Shown piece by piece: positions 45,186 to 55,074 of a stretch of DNA of 64,000 nucleotides. Every line of letters starts with the position of its first letter. Positions within the stretch are counted from its first letter, which is position 1. Where the stretch lies: positions 1 through 64,000 of the forward strand of contig NZ_OBDY01000026.1 in NCBI RefSeq assembly GCF_900215205.1, written 5' to 3'. The position numbers and the translations under genes were made by a program. This DNA comes from Paractinoplanes atraurantiacus. GTDB taxonomy: Bacteria; Actinomycetota; Actinomycetes; Mycobacteriales; Micromonosporaceae. Below the pieces are notes generated by a model. The model did not search any database. It was not told the origin of the DNA and saw nothing but the letters and a program-made list of their open reading frames with translations.

Positions 45186-45199
45186 GTAACCATGGTTAC
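45186..45199. promoter_or_regulatory. Perfect 14-bp palindrome GTAACCATGGTTAC at the chromate operon start
   Basis: It ends one base before the ATG of the chrB N-terminal gene, so it covers the expected ribosome site. A repressor bound here would block expression. ChrB proteins are reported as chromate-responsive regulators in other bacteria, so autoregulation is a natural guess. Confidence 0.7.
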
Positions 45200-45682
45200 A
45201 TGTGCGCTATGGAAGCGGCGGTCGGTCAGTGGGTGCTGCTGGCCTATCGGATGCCGCGGGAGCCGTCGAGTCCGCGGATCGCCGTGTGGCGCAAGATCGA
45301 TCGCATCGGTGCCGCGCGGCTCGGTGACGGCCTGGTGGCGTTGCCGGCGGACGCGCGGACGCGGGAGCAGTTCGACTGGCTGGCCGAGGAGGTCACCGAG
45401 GGCGGCGGCACGGCGTCGGTGTGGCTGGCCTCGCCGGCGAGCGCCGAGCAGGAGCGGCAGATCGCCGGCGGCATGCGGGCCGCGCGGGCGGCCGAACATC
45501 AGGCGGTGATCCAGGAGGCCGCCGCGGCCCGCGACGTCGATCCGGCGCGCGCCCTGCGGCGGCTTCGCGGCGAGCTGCACCGCATCACTCGGCGCGACTT
45601 CTTCCCGCCACCCGAGCGGGAGGCCGCACGGGTGGCCGTGGAGTCCTTGGCCGCCTCCGCAACCGAACGCGAGCGGGCATGA
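45200..45682 (+). CDS. ChrB N-terminal domain protein (chromate resistance)
   Basis: A 160-residue protein matching the N-terminal half of ChrB: WVLLAYRMPREPSSPRIAVW then RKIDRIGAARLGDGLVALPA, TREQFDWLAEEVTEGGG and ERQIAGGMRAARAAEHQAVI, ending in a helical region (LRGELHRITRRDFFPPPERE). ATG at 45200 or 45209. In proteobacteria this domain and the C-terminal ChrB domain form one protein; here they are two coupled genes (ATGA at 45679). It is first gene of a chrB-N, chrB-C, chrA operon. It probably senses chromate or regulates the operon through the palindrome at its start. Confidence 0.85.
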   Translation: MCAMEAAVGQWVLLAYRMPREPSSPRIAVWRKIDRIGAARLGDGLVALPADARTREQFDWLAEEVTEGGGTASVWLASPASAEQERQIAGGMRAARAAEHQAVIQEAAAARDVDPARALRRLRGELHRITRRDFFPPPEREAARVAVESLAASATERERA

Positions 45683-45956
45683 GGTGGGCGACCCGGGCCG
45701 GGGTCCACATCGACCGGGCGGCCTGTGCGTGGCTGATCCGCCGGCACGTCGACCCTGATGCCACCTTCGTCTTCGTCTCCGGCCCGGCGGCCGTGCCGCA
45801 GGACGCGACGCCGTTCGACATGCGCGGCCTCGACGTCGTCCTGCGCGGGCTGTCGATGGTCTGCGACGACGACCGCGTTCTCGAGCTCACCGCCCCGATC
45901 TTCGACGGCCTGTACGAGTACCACCGCCGTGCCCTGCTGCTCGACCGGCCGCCGGC

Positions 45957-45960
<4 letters not shown>
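45679..45960 (+). CDS. ChrB C-terminal domain protein (chromate resistance)
   Basis: A 93-residue protein corresponding to the ChrB C-terminal domain: MRWATRAGVHIDRAACAWLI (the TRxxxxxDRxxxxWLIRR motif), HVDPDATFVFV, PFDMRGLDV and LYEYHRRALL. ATG at 45679 overlaps the previous stop and its own stop overlaps the chrA start, so all three genes are stop-start coupled. It works in chromate sensing or reduction with the N-terminal partner. It is shorter than the C-terminal half of fused ChrB proteins. Confidence 0.87.
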
Positions 45961-47303
<1,343 letters not shown>

Positions 47304-47315
<12 letters not shown>

Positions 47316-47951
47316 GGCACGCACGTAGTGCAGGAACGGCCGGAGGTCACCTTCGCCGACGACGGTGAATCCGGCCGCGGTGATGGCCGGCGCGTGGTCC
47401 TCGACCTGGGTGTGCTGCATGGCGTGGCCGGCGACGGCGCCGACGAACCGGTTGCCCAGCGCCCCGCTCGGTGGCCGGAAGTCCGCGATCAGGAGCCGGC
47501 CGCCGGGGCACAGCAGCCGGAAGATCTCCGCGAACGTGTCCGCGCGCTGCCCGGGCTCGATGTGATGCAGCGCGAGGCTCGAGACGGCCACGTCGAACGA
47601 CGCGTCCTCCTCGGGCACCCGGCGGCCCTCGGCCACGTGGAAGACGCACGTGGGCGGCGACTTGCGGCGGGCGTACTCAATGACGTTGATCGAGGGGTCG
47701 ACGCCGACGACGCTGCCGGCGACAGCCGCGGCCCGGCGGGTCAGATAGCCCGTGCCGCAGCCGATGTCGAGGACGCGGTCGCCCGCCGTGATCCCGGCCC
47801 GGGCGACCAGCCGGTCGAAGACCGCGCGCCGCCGCCCCAGGAAGGCGAGCGCCGCGAACAGCTCGTATCGCTTCGGCGCGGTGATGAGCCCGCCGCTGTG
47901 GTCGTCGGCCGGTCCGTGCGGGTCGCCCATGAGCCTGCGTGCCAGTGCCAT
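47304..47951 (-). CDS. Class I SAM-dependent methyltransferase (UbiE/Methyltransf_11 type)
   Basis: A 215-residue enzyme. SAM motifs are DRVLDIGCGTGYLTRRAAAV, VVGVDPSINVIEYAR and SFDVAVSSLALHHIEPGQ, followed by LLCPGGRLLIADFRPP. The N-terminal part is GLITAPKRYELFAALAFLGR. The substrate is unknown. It is divergent from a TetR-family gene with about 95 bp between, so it is the likely target of that regulator. Confidence 0.88.
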
Positions 47952-47991
47952 GACTCCTCCTCCAGTAGCCTCCCTCGATTTTGCGATACAC

Positions 47992-48012
47992 TCTGTCTCT
48001 GGTCAATACAGA
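47992..48012. promoter_or_regulatory. Candidate TetR operator TCTGT-N11-ACAGA
   Basis: An inverted repeat between the methyltransferase (start 47951) and TetR-family (start 48046) genes. Arms are only five bases but position and spacing suit a TetR dimer. Confidence 0.45.
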
Positions 48013-48033
48013 CTGACGCAGTTCGGCACACTG

Positions 48034-48039
48034 TACGAT
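48034..48039 (+). promoter_or_regulatory. Candidate -10 box TACGAT, leaderless start for the TetR gene
   Basis: TACGAT ends six bases before the GTG at 48046 and three before the GTG at 48043, and there is no good ribosome site. The arrangement fits a leaderless transcript, common in actinobacteria. The -35 (CTGACG at 48013) is suboptimal in spacing. Confidence 0.45.
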
Positions 48040-48045
48040 CGGGTG

Positions 48046-48612
48046 GTGCCGAAGCTGTGGGACGCGACGATCGAAAGTCACCGGCAGGTCGTGCACCAGG
48101 CGATCCTCGACGTCACGGCCGCGCTGGTACGCGCGCACGGACCGGCCGCGGTCTCGATGTCGCAGATCGCCAAGGACGCCGGCATCGGCCGGGCCACCCT
48201 GTACAAGTACTTCCCCGATGTCACAGCGATCGTGACGGCGTGGCAGGAACAGCAGATCGCCCGCCACCTCGACCGGTTGGCGGCGGCCGGCGAGACCCAG
48301 CAGGATCCGGCCGTACGGCTCACGGCCACCCTGACCGCCTACGCCTCCGCGATCCACGCCCACCACGACGACAAGCTCTTCGCCCTGGTCCACAGCAACG
48401 ACCACGCCGGCCGCGCGCAGGACAAGCTGCGCACGTTCCTGGCCGGCGTGATCGCCGAGGCCGCCGCGACCGGAACCGTCCGCACCGACGCCGAACCCGG
48501 TCACCTCGCCGACTATTGCTTGTTCGCCCTGGCCGCCGCGGCCACGATGCCCGACGAGGCCGCCGTCGGCAAGCTCGTCGACATCGTCCACACGGGCCTG
48601 CGGCCGGGGTGA
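48046..48612 (+). CDS. TetR-family transcriptional regulator
   Basis: A 188-residue repressor. The helix-turn-helix covers residues 12-60: ESHRQVVHQAILDVTAALVR, SMSQIAKDAGIGRATLYKYF then PDVTAIVTAW. A helical ligand-binding domain follows (VRLTATLTAYASAIHAHHDD, LADYCLFALAAAATMPDE). Start GTG at 48043 or 48046, possibly leaderless. It is divergent from a SAM methyltransferase with a candidate operator in the gap, suggesting joint control. It is convergent with the epoxide-hydrolase-like gene. Confidence 0.88.
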   Translation: MPKLWDATIESHRQVVHQAILDVTAALVRAHGPAAVSMSQIAKDAGIGRATLYKYFPDVTAIVTAWQEQQIARHLDRLAAAGETQQDPAVRLTATLTAYASAIHAHHDDKLFALVHSNDHAGRAQDKLRTFLAGVIAEAAATGTVRTDAEPGHLADYCLFALAAAATMPDEAAVGKLVDIVHTGLRPG

Positions 48613-48625
48613 TGCCCGACCCGGG

Positions 48626-49612
48626 TCAGCGCAGGAACGTCAGAAGGACCTGGGTCATCTGCCGCGGGTGCTCCTCGTAGATCCAGTGGCCCGAGTTCGC
48701 GATCACCTTGCCGGTGACCCGTGTGGCGTACTGACTCACCTGGGTCTCGATGGTCTCGCCCAGGCTGCCGCTGGCGCCGATGGCGAGCACCGGCATGGTC
48801 AGCTTGGTCTTCTTGTTCACCTCACTGTCCTTGACGTCCTTCGGGAAGGCGCGGAACCACTCGAAGCTCGCCTTGAGATGGGCGTCATCGCGCAGGTACG
48901 ACGCGAACTCCTTGACGCTCCGCGCGTCGACCGCGCCCTTGCGGATCTCCAGTTGGTCGATGAAGCGGTCCACCCACAGTTCCTCCCGCCCGTCGACGAG
49001 CTGCTCGGGCAGCCCGTTGGTGAGGCTGAAGAAGCCGAAGTTCCAGACGCTGGCACCCTTGGGGTTCAGGGCCGGAAACGTGTAGATGCTGTCGTCCGGG
49101 ATCGGCGCCTCGCTGAGGACCAGCTTGGTGACCTCGGCCGGGTGCGCGGCCGCGTAGGCGTACGCCACCATCGTCCCGATGTCATGGCCGACGAGCCGGA
49201 TTCCCTTGTTGAGCCCCAGTTTCACGAGCAGCCCGTGCAGGTCGGCGGCCATCGTCTTCTTGTCGTATCCGCCGGCCGGGGCGTCGCTCCGGCCCGCGCC
49301 GCGCAGGTCCGGCGCGATGACCGTGTAATGCTTGGCGAGCTCCGGCAGCTGGTCGCGCCACTCGTACCAGGTCTGCGGATAGCCGTGCACCAGCAACAGG
49401 ACCGGCCCGTGACCACCGCGCACGTAGTTGATGCCGACGTCACCGACACGGACCTTGCTCTCCGTGAAGCCGGCCGGCACCCGCGGCTCGACTCCGGTGT
49501 GGACGGACGCGGGCGCCGGCGCAGCCGAAGCGGCCGTCGTGCTCAGAGTGCCGGCGACAGTCACCGCGGCCACCGCGGCAAGCGACAACGCTCGCCTCAT
49601 TCGTGGGTTCAT
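48626..49612 (-). CDS. Secreted epoxide-hydrolase-like alpha/beta hydrolase
   Basis: A 328-residue hydrolase, ATG 49612 after GAGGGAGC; ATG 49600 is also possible. A Sec signal comes first (PRMRRALSLAAVAAVTVAGT, ending near ASAAPAP). The core has LLVHGYPQTWYEWRDQLPEL, APDLRGAGRSDAPAGGYDK, and the nucleophile elbow RLVGHDIGTMVAYAYA with Asp instead of Ser, as in epoxide hydrolases and haloalkane dehalogenases. The catalytic His is in IANSGHWIYEEHP. Export of such an enzyme suggests a role in detoxification or lipid epoxide hydrolysis outside the cell. The upstream methyltransferase frame now runs into this gene in phase because of a frameshift. Confidence 0.88.
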   Translation of the reverse strand: MNPRMRRALSLAAVAAVTVAGTLSTTAASAAPAPASVHTGVEPRVPAGFTESKVRVGDVGINYVRGGHGPVLLLVHGYPQTWYEWRDQLPELAKHYTVIAPDLRGAGRSDAPAGGYDKKTMAADLHGLLVKLGLNKGIRLVGHDIGTMVAYAYAAAHPAEVTKLVLSEAPIPDDSIYTFPALNPKGASVWNFGFFSLTNGLPEQLVDGREELWVDRFIDQLEIRKGAVDARSVKEFASYLRDDAHLKASFEWFRAFPKDVKDSEVNKKTKLTMPVLAIGASGSLGETIETQVSQYATRVTGKVIANSGHWIYEEHPRQMTQVLLTFLR

Positions 49613-49697
49613 GCTCCCTCTTCCTTCCGGATCATCTGTGGCCTCACCGTAGGAAGATCTTGTGGACAAGATGTGGGCGATTCGTGCGCACGAAAAC

Positions 49698-50467
49698 CTA
49701 TGCCTTGACGGCCACCCGCAGAACTGGTTGACATCGGTGTCGCCGGTTTCGGCGTCGGGGCGCCAGCGGTTGCAAGGGACTACCCCAGGGTCGAGCAGGT
49801 TCAAGCCATGGAAGAACTGGGTGATCCGGGCCGCGCTCCGGTACTGGATTTTCGGGGTGCCGCGTTCGTTCCAGAACTCGACGATGCGATTGGCCTCGGC
49901 GGTGTTGATGTCATCGCAGCCGTGGGCGATCACCAGGTAGCTGCCGGGCGGAACGGCGTCGATCAGGGTGCGGACGGCATTCTGAGCGTCGTCGTCACCG
50001 AGGAAGTGCAGGATGCCGAGCAGGGTCACGGCGACCGGACGGGTGAAGTCGAGCGTCTCGGCGGCGGATCGCAGGATCTCCGAGGGCTGATGAAGATCGG
50101 CTTGGGTGTACGTGGTCACGCCCTCCGGGGTGCTGGTCAGCAACTTCTGGGCGTGCACCAGAACCAGCGGGTCGTTGTCCACGTAGACGACCCTGGTTTC
50201 GGGGGCCTCGGCCTGTGCCACCTCGTGCGTGTTGTTCGCCGTGGGCAGGCCCGACCCGATGTCCAGGATCTGGCGGATTCCGGCGCCGGCCACCAGATGA
50301 CGTACGGAACGGCGAAGGAACTTCCGGTCTTCCTGGGCCAGCGTGACTATCGAGGGCAGGATCGCGGCGATGGCGTCACCGGCCTCGCGGTCGACGGGGA
50401 AGTTGTCGGTGCCGCCGAGCCAGTAGTTCCACAACCTGGCCGAGTGGGGTGTGCTGGAATCGGTCAC
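49698..50467 (-). pseudogene. DUF574-type SAM-dependent methyltransferase with 3' frameshift
   Basis: A methyltransferase of the actinobacterial DUF574 family, about 256 residues: TPHSARLWNYWLGGTDNFPV, RQILDIGSGLPTANNTHEVA, RVVYVDNDPLVLVHAQKLL, VAVTLLGILHFLGDDDAQNA and LNLLDPGVVPCNRWRPD. The expected ending CGVAVKA with stop at 49698 is off by one: one G of a G-run at about 49710 is missing. The frame therefore continues as WPSRHRFSCARIAH through the gap and into the signal peptide of the hydrolase, giving a 613-residue chimera. The catalytic core is intact, so the protein may still fold. A sequencing error in the G-run is possible. Confidence 0.8.
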
Positions 50468-50493
50468 TTGCTCATGTTAAGTAGGGTCGCCCG

Positions 50494-50877
50494 ATGGACG
50501 ACACCTCACGAACGCGGCAGACCGCATCGGATTACGTCGATCTCATGGAGAAGCGTGACTGGGCGGGGCTGACCGGGCTGCTCGATGAGGATGTCGTGTA
50601 CGAGATGCCGCAGACGCGGGAGCGCATTCGCGGGCGGGCGGCGTTCGTGAGCTTCAACGCCGACTATCCGGGTGACTGGCATCTGCAGGTGCGGCGCGTC
50701 GTTGCCGACGGGCGGGACGCGGCGCTGTGGCTCGACGTTCGGGTCGGCGCCGAGCAGGTGGACGCCTGCGTGTGGCTCGAGGTGTCGGAGCAGGGGCTGA
50801 TCAGCCGGATCGTCGACTACTGGCCCGAGGCCTACGATCCCCCGGCGGGGCGGGAACATCTGGTGGAGCGATGGTAA
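50494..50877 (+). CDS. SnoaL/NTF2-like protein
   Basis: A 127-residue cone-fold protein: ASDYVDLMEKRDWAGLTGLL, VVYEMPQTRERIRGRAAFVS, WHLQVRRVVADGRDAALWLD and ISRIVDYWPEAYDPPAGRE. NTF2-like proteins of this size are polyketide cyclases, ketosteroid-isomerase-like enzymes or ligand binders; which one is not clear. It is divergent from the DUF574 methyltransferase with 26 bp between starts. A perfect terminator follows. Confidence 0.85.
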   Translation: MDDTSRTRQTASDYVDLMEKRDWAGLTGLLDEDVVYEMPQTRERIRGRAAFVSFNADYPGDWHLQVRRVVADGRDAALWLDVRVGAEQVDACVWLEVSEQGLISRIVDYWPEAYDPPAGREHLVERW

Positions 50878-50881
50878 CGGT

Positions 50882-50911
50882 GCTCGCGGCACGGTCGCCC
50901 GTGCCGCGAGC
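50882..50911. terminator. Bidirectional terminator between convergent genes
   Basis: A perfect 13-bp stem (GCTCGCGGCACGG and complement) with a TCGC loop, between the SnoaL-like stop (50877) and the UGPase stop (50921). Confidence 0.88.
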
Positions 50912-50920
50912 TGCCGCAGG

Positions 50921-52279
50921 CTAGTTGTCCTGAAGGACCTCGCCGTCGGGGATCTGCCTCGGTCCGGTCACGTGCGCCTCGCCCTCGACGACGACGTTCG
51001 CGCCGAAGGTGACGTCGCCGTCGACCTTCAGGCGGGTGGCCCGGCGCAGTGACGGGGGGCCGGCCGGGAAGCGCTGCTCGAAGCCGGGCATCAGCTTGTA
51101 GAGCTCGGGGTCGAGGGTCACGACCGGTCCGGGTCCTTCGTACACCGGGCGCATCTGCCCGTCCTCGGTCAGCTCGTAGGCATCGGAGCGGACCACCAGC
51201 AGGTCGTTGGTGGTCTTGACGGGGGCGAACCGGGTGCGCGGGACCAGCACCGGGCGGGCGCCGGCGATCGAGCCGATGGCGGCGCCCATCGCCGTTTCGA
51301 GCTGGACCACGGGCGTACTCGAAGAGTCTTTGGGGTCGACGGTTTTGTGATTGACGATGAGCGGGAGCACGGGGGCGCCCGGATCGTCCTGCTGCAACCG
51401 CCGCAGCGCCTCGAGGTCGATCCAGAGGTTGTTGGTGTTGTAGAAACGCCACCGCTCGACGTCGGTGAAGGAGGTGTCGCCGTCGGGCACCTGGGCGGTC
51501 TCCCGGATCACGACCCGGCCCTCGTGCATGGCGAGATGCCCGCCCTTGCGGTCGGCCGGGGTGCCCCGGACGACCTCCATGGCGAACGGGATCTGCTCGG
51601 ACTCGATCCAGGCGGCCAGGCGTACGTCGACGGCGGCGCCCAGGTTGTCGGAGTTCGACACGAAACACCAGCGCAGACCGGCGCCGAGCAGCTCGTCGAG
51701 CTTGCCCGAGGCGGTCAGCGCGGTGTAGAGGTCGCCGTGCCCGGGCGGGCACCACTCGAGCTCGGGGTCGGCCGGCCACTCGACGGGGAAGTGGTCGTCG
51801 GCGCGCAGCTTGGGCTCGCGGCCCTGCAGGAAGTCGCTGACGTCGCCGTAGCGCTCGAGCGCGGCCAGCGACGGCCCGCGGGTGGCGGCCGAGTTCATCA
51901 GCAGCAGCGGCAGGCGCGCGCCGTAGCGCTCGCGCACGGCCGTGACCTGGGTGGCGATGACGTCGAGGAAACTGGTGCCGGGCTTGACCTCGAGCAGCGA
52001 CTTGGGGCCGGTCAGGCCCATGCTGGTGCCGAGGCCGCCGTTGAGCTTCACCACGACCAGACGGTCGAGGATCTCGCGGGCCCGCTCGGCCGAAGGCTCG
52101 GGCAGGTCGTCCAGCGCGGTCACCTCGTCCAGCGGTTCGAGGTCGTCGCCGGACAGCAGCCCGGCCCTCGGCTGCGCCAACTGCTCGAGACGGCGGCGTA
52201 GCGCGGCCAGCTCGGCCGGGTGGGCGCCGTCCTTCTCCGCCTTGGCCAGCGTGGCCTGGACATAACCGGGCGCGTCCAT
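50921..52279 (-). CDS. UTP-glucose-1-phosphate uridylyltransferase, eukaryote-type
   Basis: A 452-residue enzyme making UDP-glucose from UTP and glucose-1-phosphate. It belongs to the UGP2-like family rather than GalU: the nucleotide-binding loop is VVKLNGGLGTSMGLTGPKSL, followed by LLLMNSAATR, GHGDLYTAL, CFVSNSDNLGAAVD, RWRFYNTNNLWIDL and PVVQLETAMGAAIG. A left-handed beta-helix-like C-terminus (TRLKVDGDVTFGANVVVEGE) is present. ATG at 52279 follows GGAGGAACAG. UDP-glucose feeds trehalose and wall-glycan synthesis, linking in principle to GlgE elsewhere in the window. It precedes a strong terminator. Confidence 0.93.
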   Translation of the reverse strand: MDAPGYVQATLAKAEKDGAHPAELAALRRRLEQLAQPRAGLLSGDDLEPLDEVTALDDLPEPSAERAREILDRLVVVKLNGGLGTSMGLTGPKSLLEVKPGTSFLDVIATQVTAVRERYGARLPLLLMNSAATRGPSLAALERYGDVSDFLQGREPKLRADDHFPVEWPADPELEWCPPGHGDLYTALTASGKLDELLGAGLRWCFVSNSDNLGAAVDVRLAAWIESEQIPFAMEVVRGTPADRKGGHLAMHEGRVVIRETAQVPDGDTSFTDVERWRFYNTNNLWIDLEALRRLQQDDPGAPVLPLIVNHKTVDPKDSSSTPVVQLETAMGAAIGSIAGARPVLVPRTRFAPVKTTNDLLVVRSDAYELTEDGQMRPVYEGPGPVVTLDPELYKLMPGFEQRFPAGPPSLRRATRLKVDGDVTFGANVVVEGEAHVTGPRQIPDGEVLQDN

Positions 52280-52330
52280 GTCTGTTCCTCCGTGGTGCCG
52301 GGAGAGCCTGTGCTCCCCCAGTATCGGCGG

Positions 52331-52900
52331 TCAGGCCAGGCGCCACACCGCGACGGGGTGATTGGGGTCCGGCCCGTAGGTCAGGCGGCCCGGTTCCACG
52401 GCGGTGAAGACCACGGTCCGCTCGGTCGCGCCCTCGTCGAATCCGGTGGAGCACCGCTCGACGGCGAGCCCGGCCGAGCCGTCCGCGCCGACGAGAGCGA
52501 AGTCGCCGGGCGTCAGGTCCTCGGCGCCGCGCGTACCCTCCACGGTCAGGGCGACGGTCAGGAGCGGCCCGCACGCGCCGGCGCCGGCCGTGACCTTGCC
52601 GGGCGTCACCCGTACCTCCGTGGCCGTGTTGCGCAGGGTCACGGTCTCGCCGGGGGCCAGGTCGAGCGCGTTCGGCTCGGCGGCGCGCAGAGGAGCGTCG
52701 GGGTCGATCATCTCGGCGAACTTCTGCACGGCGGCATCCTGCTGGGTGGTGTCCGGTTCCTGCCTCTTGTCGAAATAGATGAATCCGGCCAGGACGGCGA
52801 AGGCTGCCACGAAGGCGATCACCCGCAGTACGGCCAGCGGACTCACCGGCTGGTGATCGGCTTCGGCGCGGCGTTCCTGTTCGGCGTCCCAATCTTCCAC
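52331..52900 (-). CDS. Membrane-anchored protein of unknown function
   Basis: A 189-residue protein with a short cytoplasmic N-terminus, one membrane segment (VLRVIAFVAAFAVLAGFIYF) and an extracytoplasmic beta-rich domain with two Cys (GKVTAGAGACGPLLTVALTV, AGLAVERCSTGF). It ends PNHPVAVWRLA. No family is recognised. The layout suggests a small Ig-like or lipid-facing domain. It is 51 bp upstream of the UGPase gene on the same strand, so the two may be one operon, and it is divergent from the S15 peptidase gene. Confidence 0.7.
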   Translation of the reverse strand: MEDWDAEQERRAEADHQPVSPLAVLRVIAFVAAFAVLAGFIYFDKRQEPDTTQQDAAVQKFAEMIDPDAPLRAAEPNALDLAPGETVTLRNTATEVRVTPGKVTAGAGACGPLLTVALTVEGTRGAEDLTPGDFALVGADGSAGLAVERCSTGFDEGATERTVVFTAVEPGRLTYGPDPNHPVAVWRLA

Positions 52901-52939
52901 AGCGCCGCATTGTAGACATGCGATCCGTTATTGATGAAT

Positions 52940-52945
52940 TACGAT
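52940..52945 (+). promoter_or_regulatory. Candidate -10 box TACGAT, leaderless start for the S15 peptidase gene
   Basis: Six bases separate this box from the ATG at 52952, the same geometry as before the TetR gene at 48046. No ribosome site is present. No convincing -35 is seen. Confidence 0.4.
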
Positions 52946-52951
52946 TCGTCG

Positions 52952-54877
52952 ATGTCCGGAACTTTGAAGCGAAGGCTCGCCCTGGCCGTCGTGGCCGGGG
53001 TCGGCGCCACCCTGATCGTCTCCGCGGGACCCGCCGCGGCCGGCGGGGTGCCGCACATCCGAGGCGGGGAGACCGTGCCGGTCTACTCCTACGAGAACGC
53101 CGTCCGTGAGAGCGTCTGGGTGCAGACGCCGCTGGACAACGACGAGGACGGTGTGCCCGACAAGGTCGCCGTCGACATCGTGCGGCCCCGCGAGACCGCC
53201 GACCGGCGCCTGAAGGTGCCGGTCATCCTCGAGGGCTCGCCCTACTACTCCTGCTGCGGGCGCGGCAACGAGAGCGAGCGCAAGCAGTACGACGCGAACG
53301 GCACCATCGTCAAGCAGCCGCTCTACTACGACAACTACTTCGTGCCACGCGGCTACGCCTTCGTCGCCGCCGACCTGGCCGGCACCGGTCGCTCCACCGG
53401 GTGCATGGACGTCGGTGGCCGCGAGGAGGTGCTCAGCGCCAAGGCGGTCGTCGATTGGCTGAACGGGCGGGCGAAGGCGACGTACGCCGACGGCACCCCG
53501 GCCGTCGCGACGGGCTGGACCAACGGCCGCACCGGCATGATCGGCAAGTCGTGGGACGGGTCGGTGGCCAACGGCGTGGCTGCGACCGGCGTCGAGGGCC
53601 TGGAGACGATCGTGCCGATCTCGGCCATCTCCAGCTGGTACGACTACCAGCGCTACAACGGGGTGCTGCGGGTCGAGGACTACCCCGAATACCTTTTCTC
53701 GTACGTCAACGGGCGCCCCGCTTCCGCGTGCGCCGCGACGGTTTCGCGGCTCGACGAGGGCAGCGATGACGCGACCGGCGACTACAACGCGTACTGGGCC
53801 GAGCGGAACTTCCGGCCGGACGCCCGCAAGGTGCACGCCAGTGTGTTCATCGCGCACGGCCTGAACGACACCAACGTGACGACCGATCAGTTCGCTCAGT
53901 GGTGGGCCCGTCTGGGCGTACCCAAGAAGATGTGGCTCTCCCAAGCCGGGCACGTGGACCCCTTCGACCTGCGGCGCGCCGACTGGGTCGACACCCTGCA
54001 CCGGTGGTTCGACCGTTATCTGCAGGGCCTGCGCAACGGGATCGACCGTGAGCCGGCGGTGTCGATCGAGACGACGCCCGGAAACTGGGTGAACGAGCGG
54101 AGCTGGCCCGCCGCCCGCGCGACGTCGCAGCGCATCACCCTCGGCAACGGCGACGGGACGACGGGCACGCTGGGTGGTGGGTCAGGACGAGCTGTCCGTA
54201 CGTGGACCGACGCCCCCGACCTCGACGAGGCCACCGCGGTCGCGAGCCCGGCCACCGCGGTTCCGGGCCGGGCCGCCTTCCTGTCCGCCCCGCTGACCCA
54301 GGAGGTCCGCGTCTCCGGCACGCCGTCGGTGACGTTGCGCGTGCGGGTCGACAAGCCGACGACCGAGCTCACCGCCCGGCTCGTCGACTACGGCACGGCC
54401 ACCCGCGTCAACTACCTCGCCCGGGGCGAGGGCATCACCACGCTGCCCACCGAGTCGTGCTGGGGTGCGGCGACCGCGGCCGACGACGCCTGCTACCGCG
54501 ACACCGCCCCCAGCCTGGTCACCGCCGACCACGCGATCCTGACCCGGGGCTGGAAGGACGCCGCCCACCACGTGTCGCTGCGGTTCACCACGCCGCTGCG
54601 GCCGGACCGCTGGTACACGGTGACCGTCCCGATGCAGGCGACCGACCAGCGCCTCGCCGCCGGCCACGTGCTGGGCCTGATCCTTCAGGCCAGTGACAAC
54701 GAATACTCGACTCCGCAGTCGACCGGTGCCACCATCGATCTCGACCTGCGGGGCAGCTCCCTGACCCTGCCGTTGGTGGGCCGCCTGCCCAAGCCGGGCG
54801 CTGTCGCCCCGGCCGTGACGACGGCGCCCGTGCCCCGCACGTTCGCCCCGCCGCGTTTCGATCCATTGGTGCCCTGA
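52952..54877 (+). CDS. Secreted Xaa-Pro dipeptidyl-peptidase-like S15 peptidase
   Basis: A 641-residue secreted serine peptidase. A Sec signal (TLKRRLALAVVAGVGATLIV then SAGPAAAGG) is followed by the S15 alpha/beta-hydrolase domain: PVILEGSPYYSCCGRGNE, VAADLAGTGRSTGCMD, the catalytic Ser in GMIGKSWDGSVANGVAA, Asp in HGLNDTNVTTDQF and His in LSQAGHVDPF. The C-terminal jelly-roll is of the PepX type (PSVTLRVRVDKPTTELTARL, LGLILQASDNEYS). It cleaves dipeptides from Pro-containing peptides outside the cell. There is no ribosome site before ATG 52952; a TACGAT at 52940-52945 suggests a leaderless transcript. A terminator follows at 54895. Confidence 0.92.
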   Translation: MSGTLKRRLALAVVAGVGATLIVSAGPAAAGGVPHIRGGETVPVYSYENAVRESVWVQTPLDNDEDGVPDKVAVDIVRPRETADRRLKVPVILEGSPYYSCCGRGNESERKQYDANGTIVKQPLYYDNYFVPRGYAFVAADLAGTGRSTGCMDVGGREEVLSAKAVVDWLNGRAKATYADGTPAVATGWTNGRTGMIGKSWDGSVANGVAATGVEGLETIVPISAISSWYDYQRYNGVLRVEDYPEYLFSYVNGRPASACAATVSRLDEGSDDATGDYNAYWAERNFRPDARKVHASVFIAHGLNDTNVTTDQFAQWWARLGVPKKMWLSQAGHVDPFDLRRADWVDTLHRWFDRYLQGLRNGIDREPAVSIETTPGNWVNERSWPAARATSQRITLGNGDGTTGTLGGGSGRAVRTWTDAPDLDEATAVASPATAVPGRAAFLSAPLTQEVRVSGTPSVTLRVRVDKPTTELTARLVDYGTATRVNYLARGEGITTLPTESCWGAATAADDACYRDTAPSLVTADHAILTRGWKDAAHHVSLRFTTPLRPDRWYTVTVPMQATDQRLAAGHVLGLILQASDNEYSTPQSTGATIDLDLRGSSLTLPLVGRLPKPGAVAPAVTTAPVPRTFAPPRFDPLVP

Positions 54878-54894
54878 TTCCGGATATCTGGTGC

Positions 54895-54929
54895 GGTCAC
54901 TGTTGGGGCGCTGTTTCCCAACAGTGACC
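54895..54929 (+). terminator. Terminator after the S15 peptidase gene
   Basis: A perfect 13-bp stem (GGTCACTGTTGGG and complement) with a 9-base loop, 18 bases past the stop at 54877. Confidence 0.85.
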
Positions 54930-55074
54930 GCCGACGCAGTTTCCCGTCATACCTCCCGGGTATGCTGCTGCCACGGAGCTGATCACCCGTCACCACCAGC
55001 GCAGATTTACCACTGTGGGTAGCTGCCGCGGCGCGGAGTGACATCGGCTCCGGGTCGGCCATGGGGAGGTCGCA

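Noticed and set aside
48626-50467. A genuine methyltransferase-hydrolase fusion enzyme
   Set aside because: The linker reads through an intergenic gap and a complete signal peptide with its own ribosome site, and the expected methyltransferase stop is one base out of frame.
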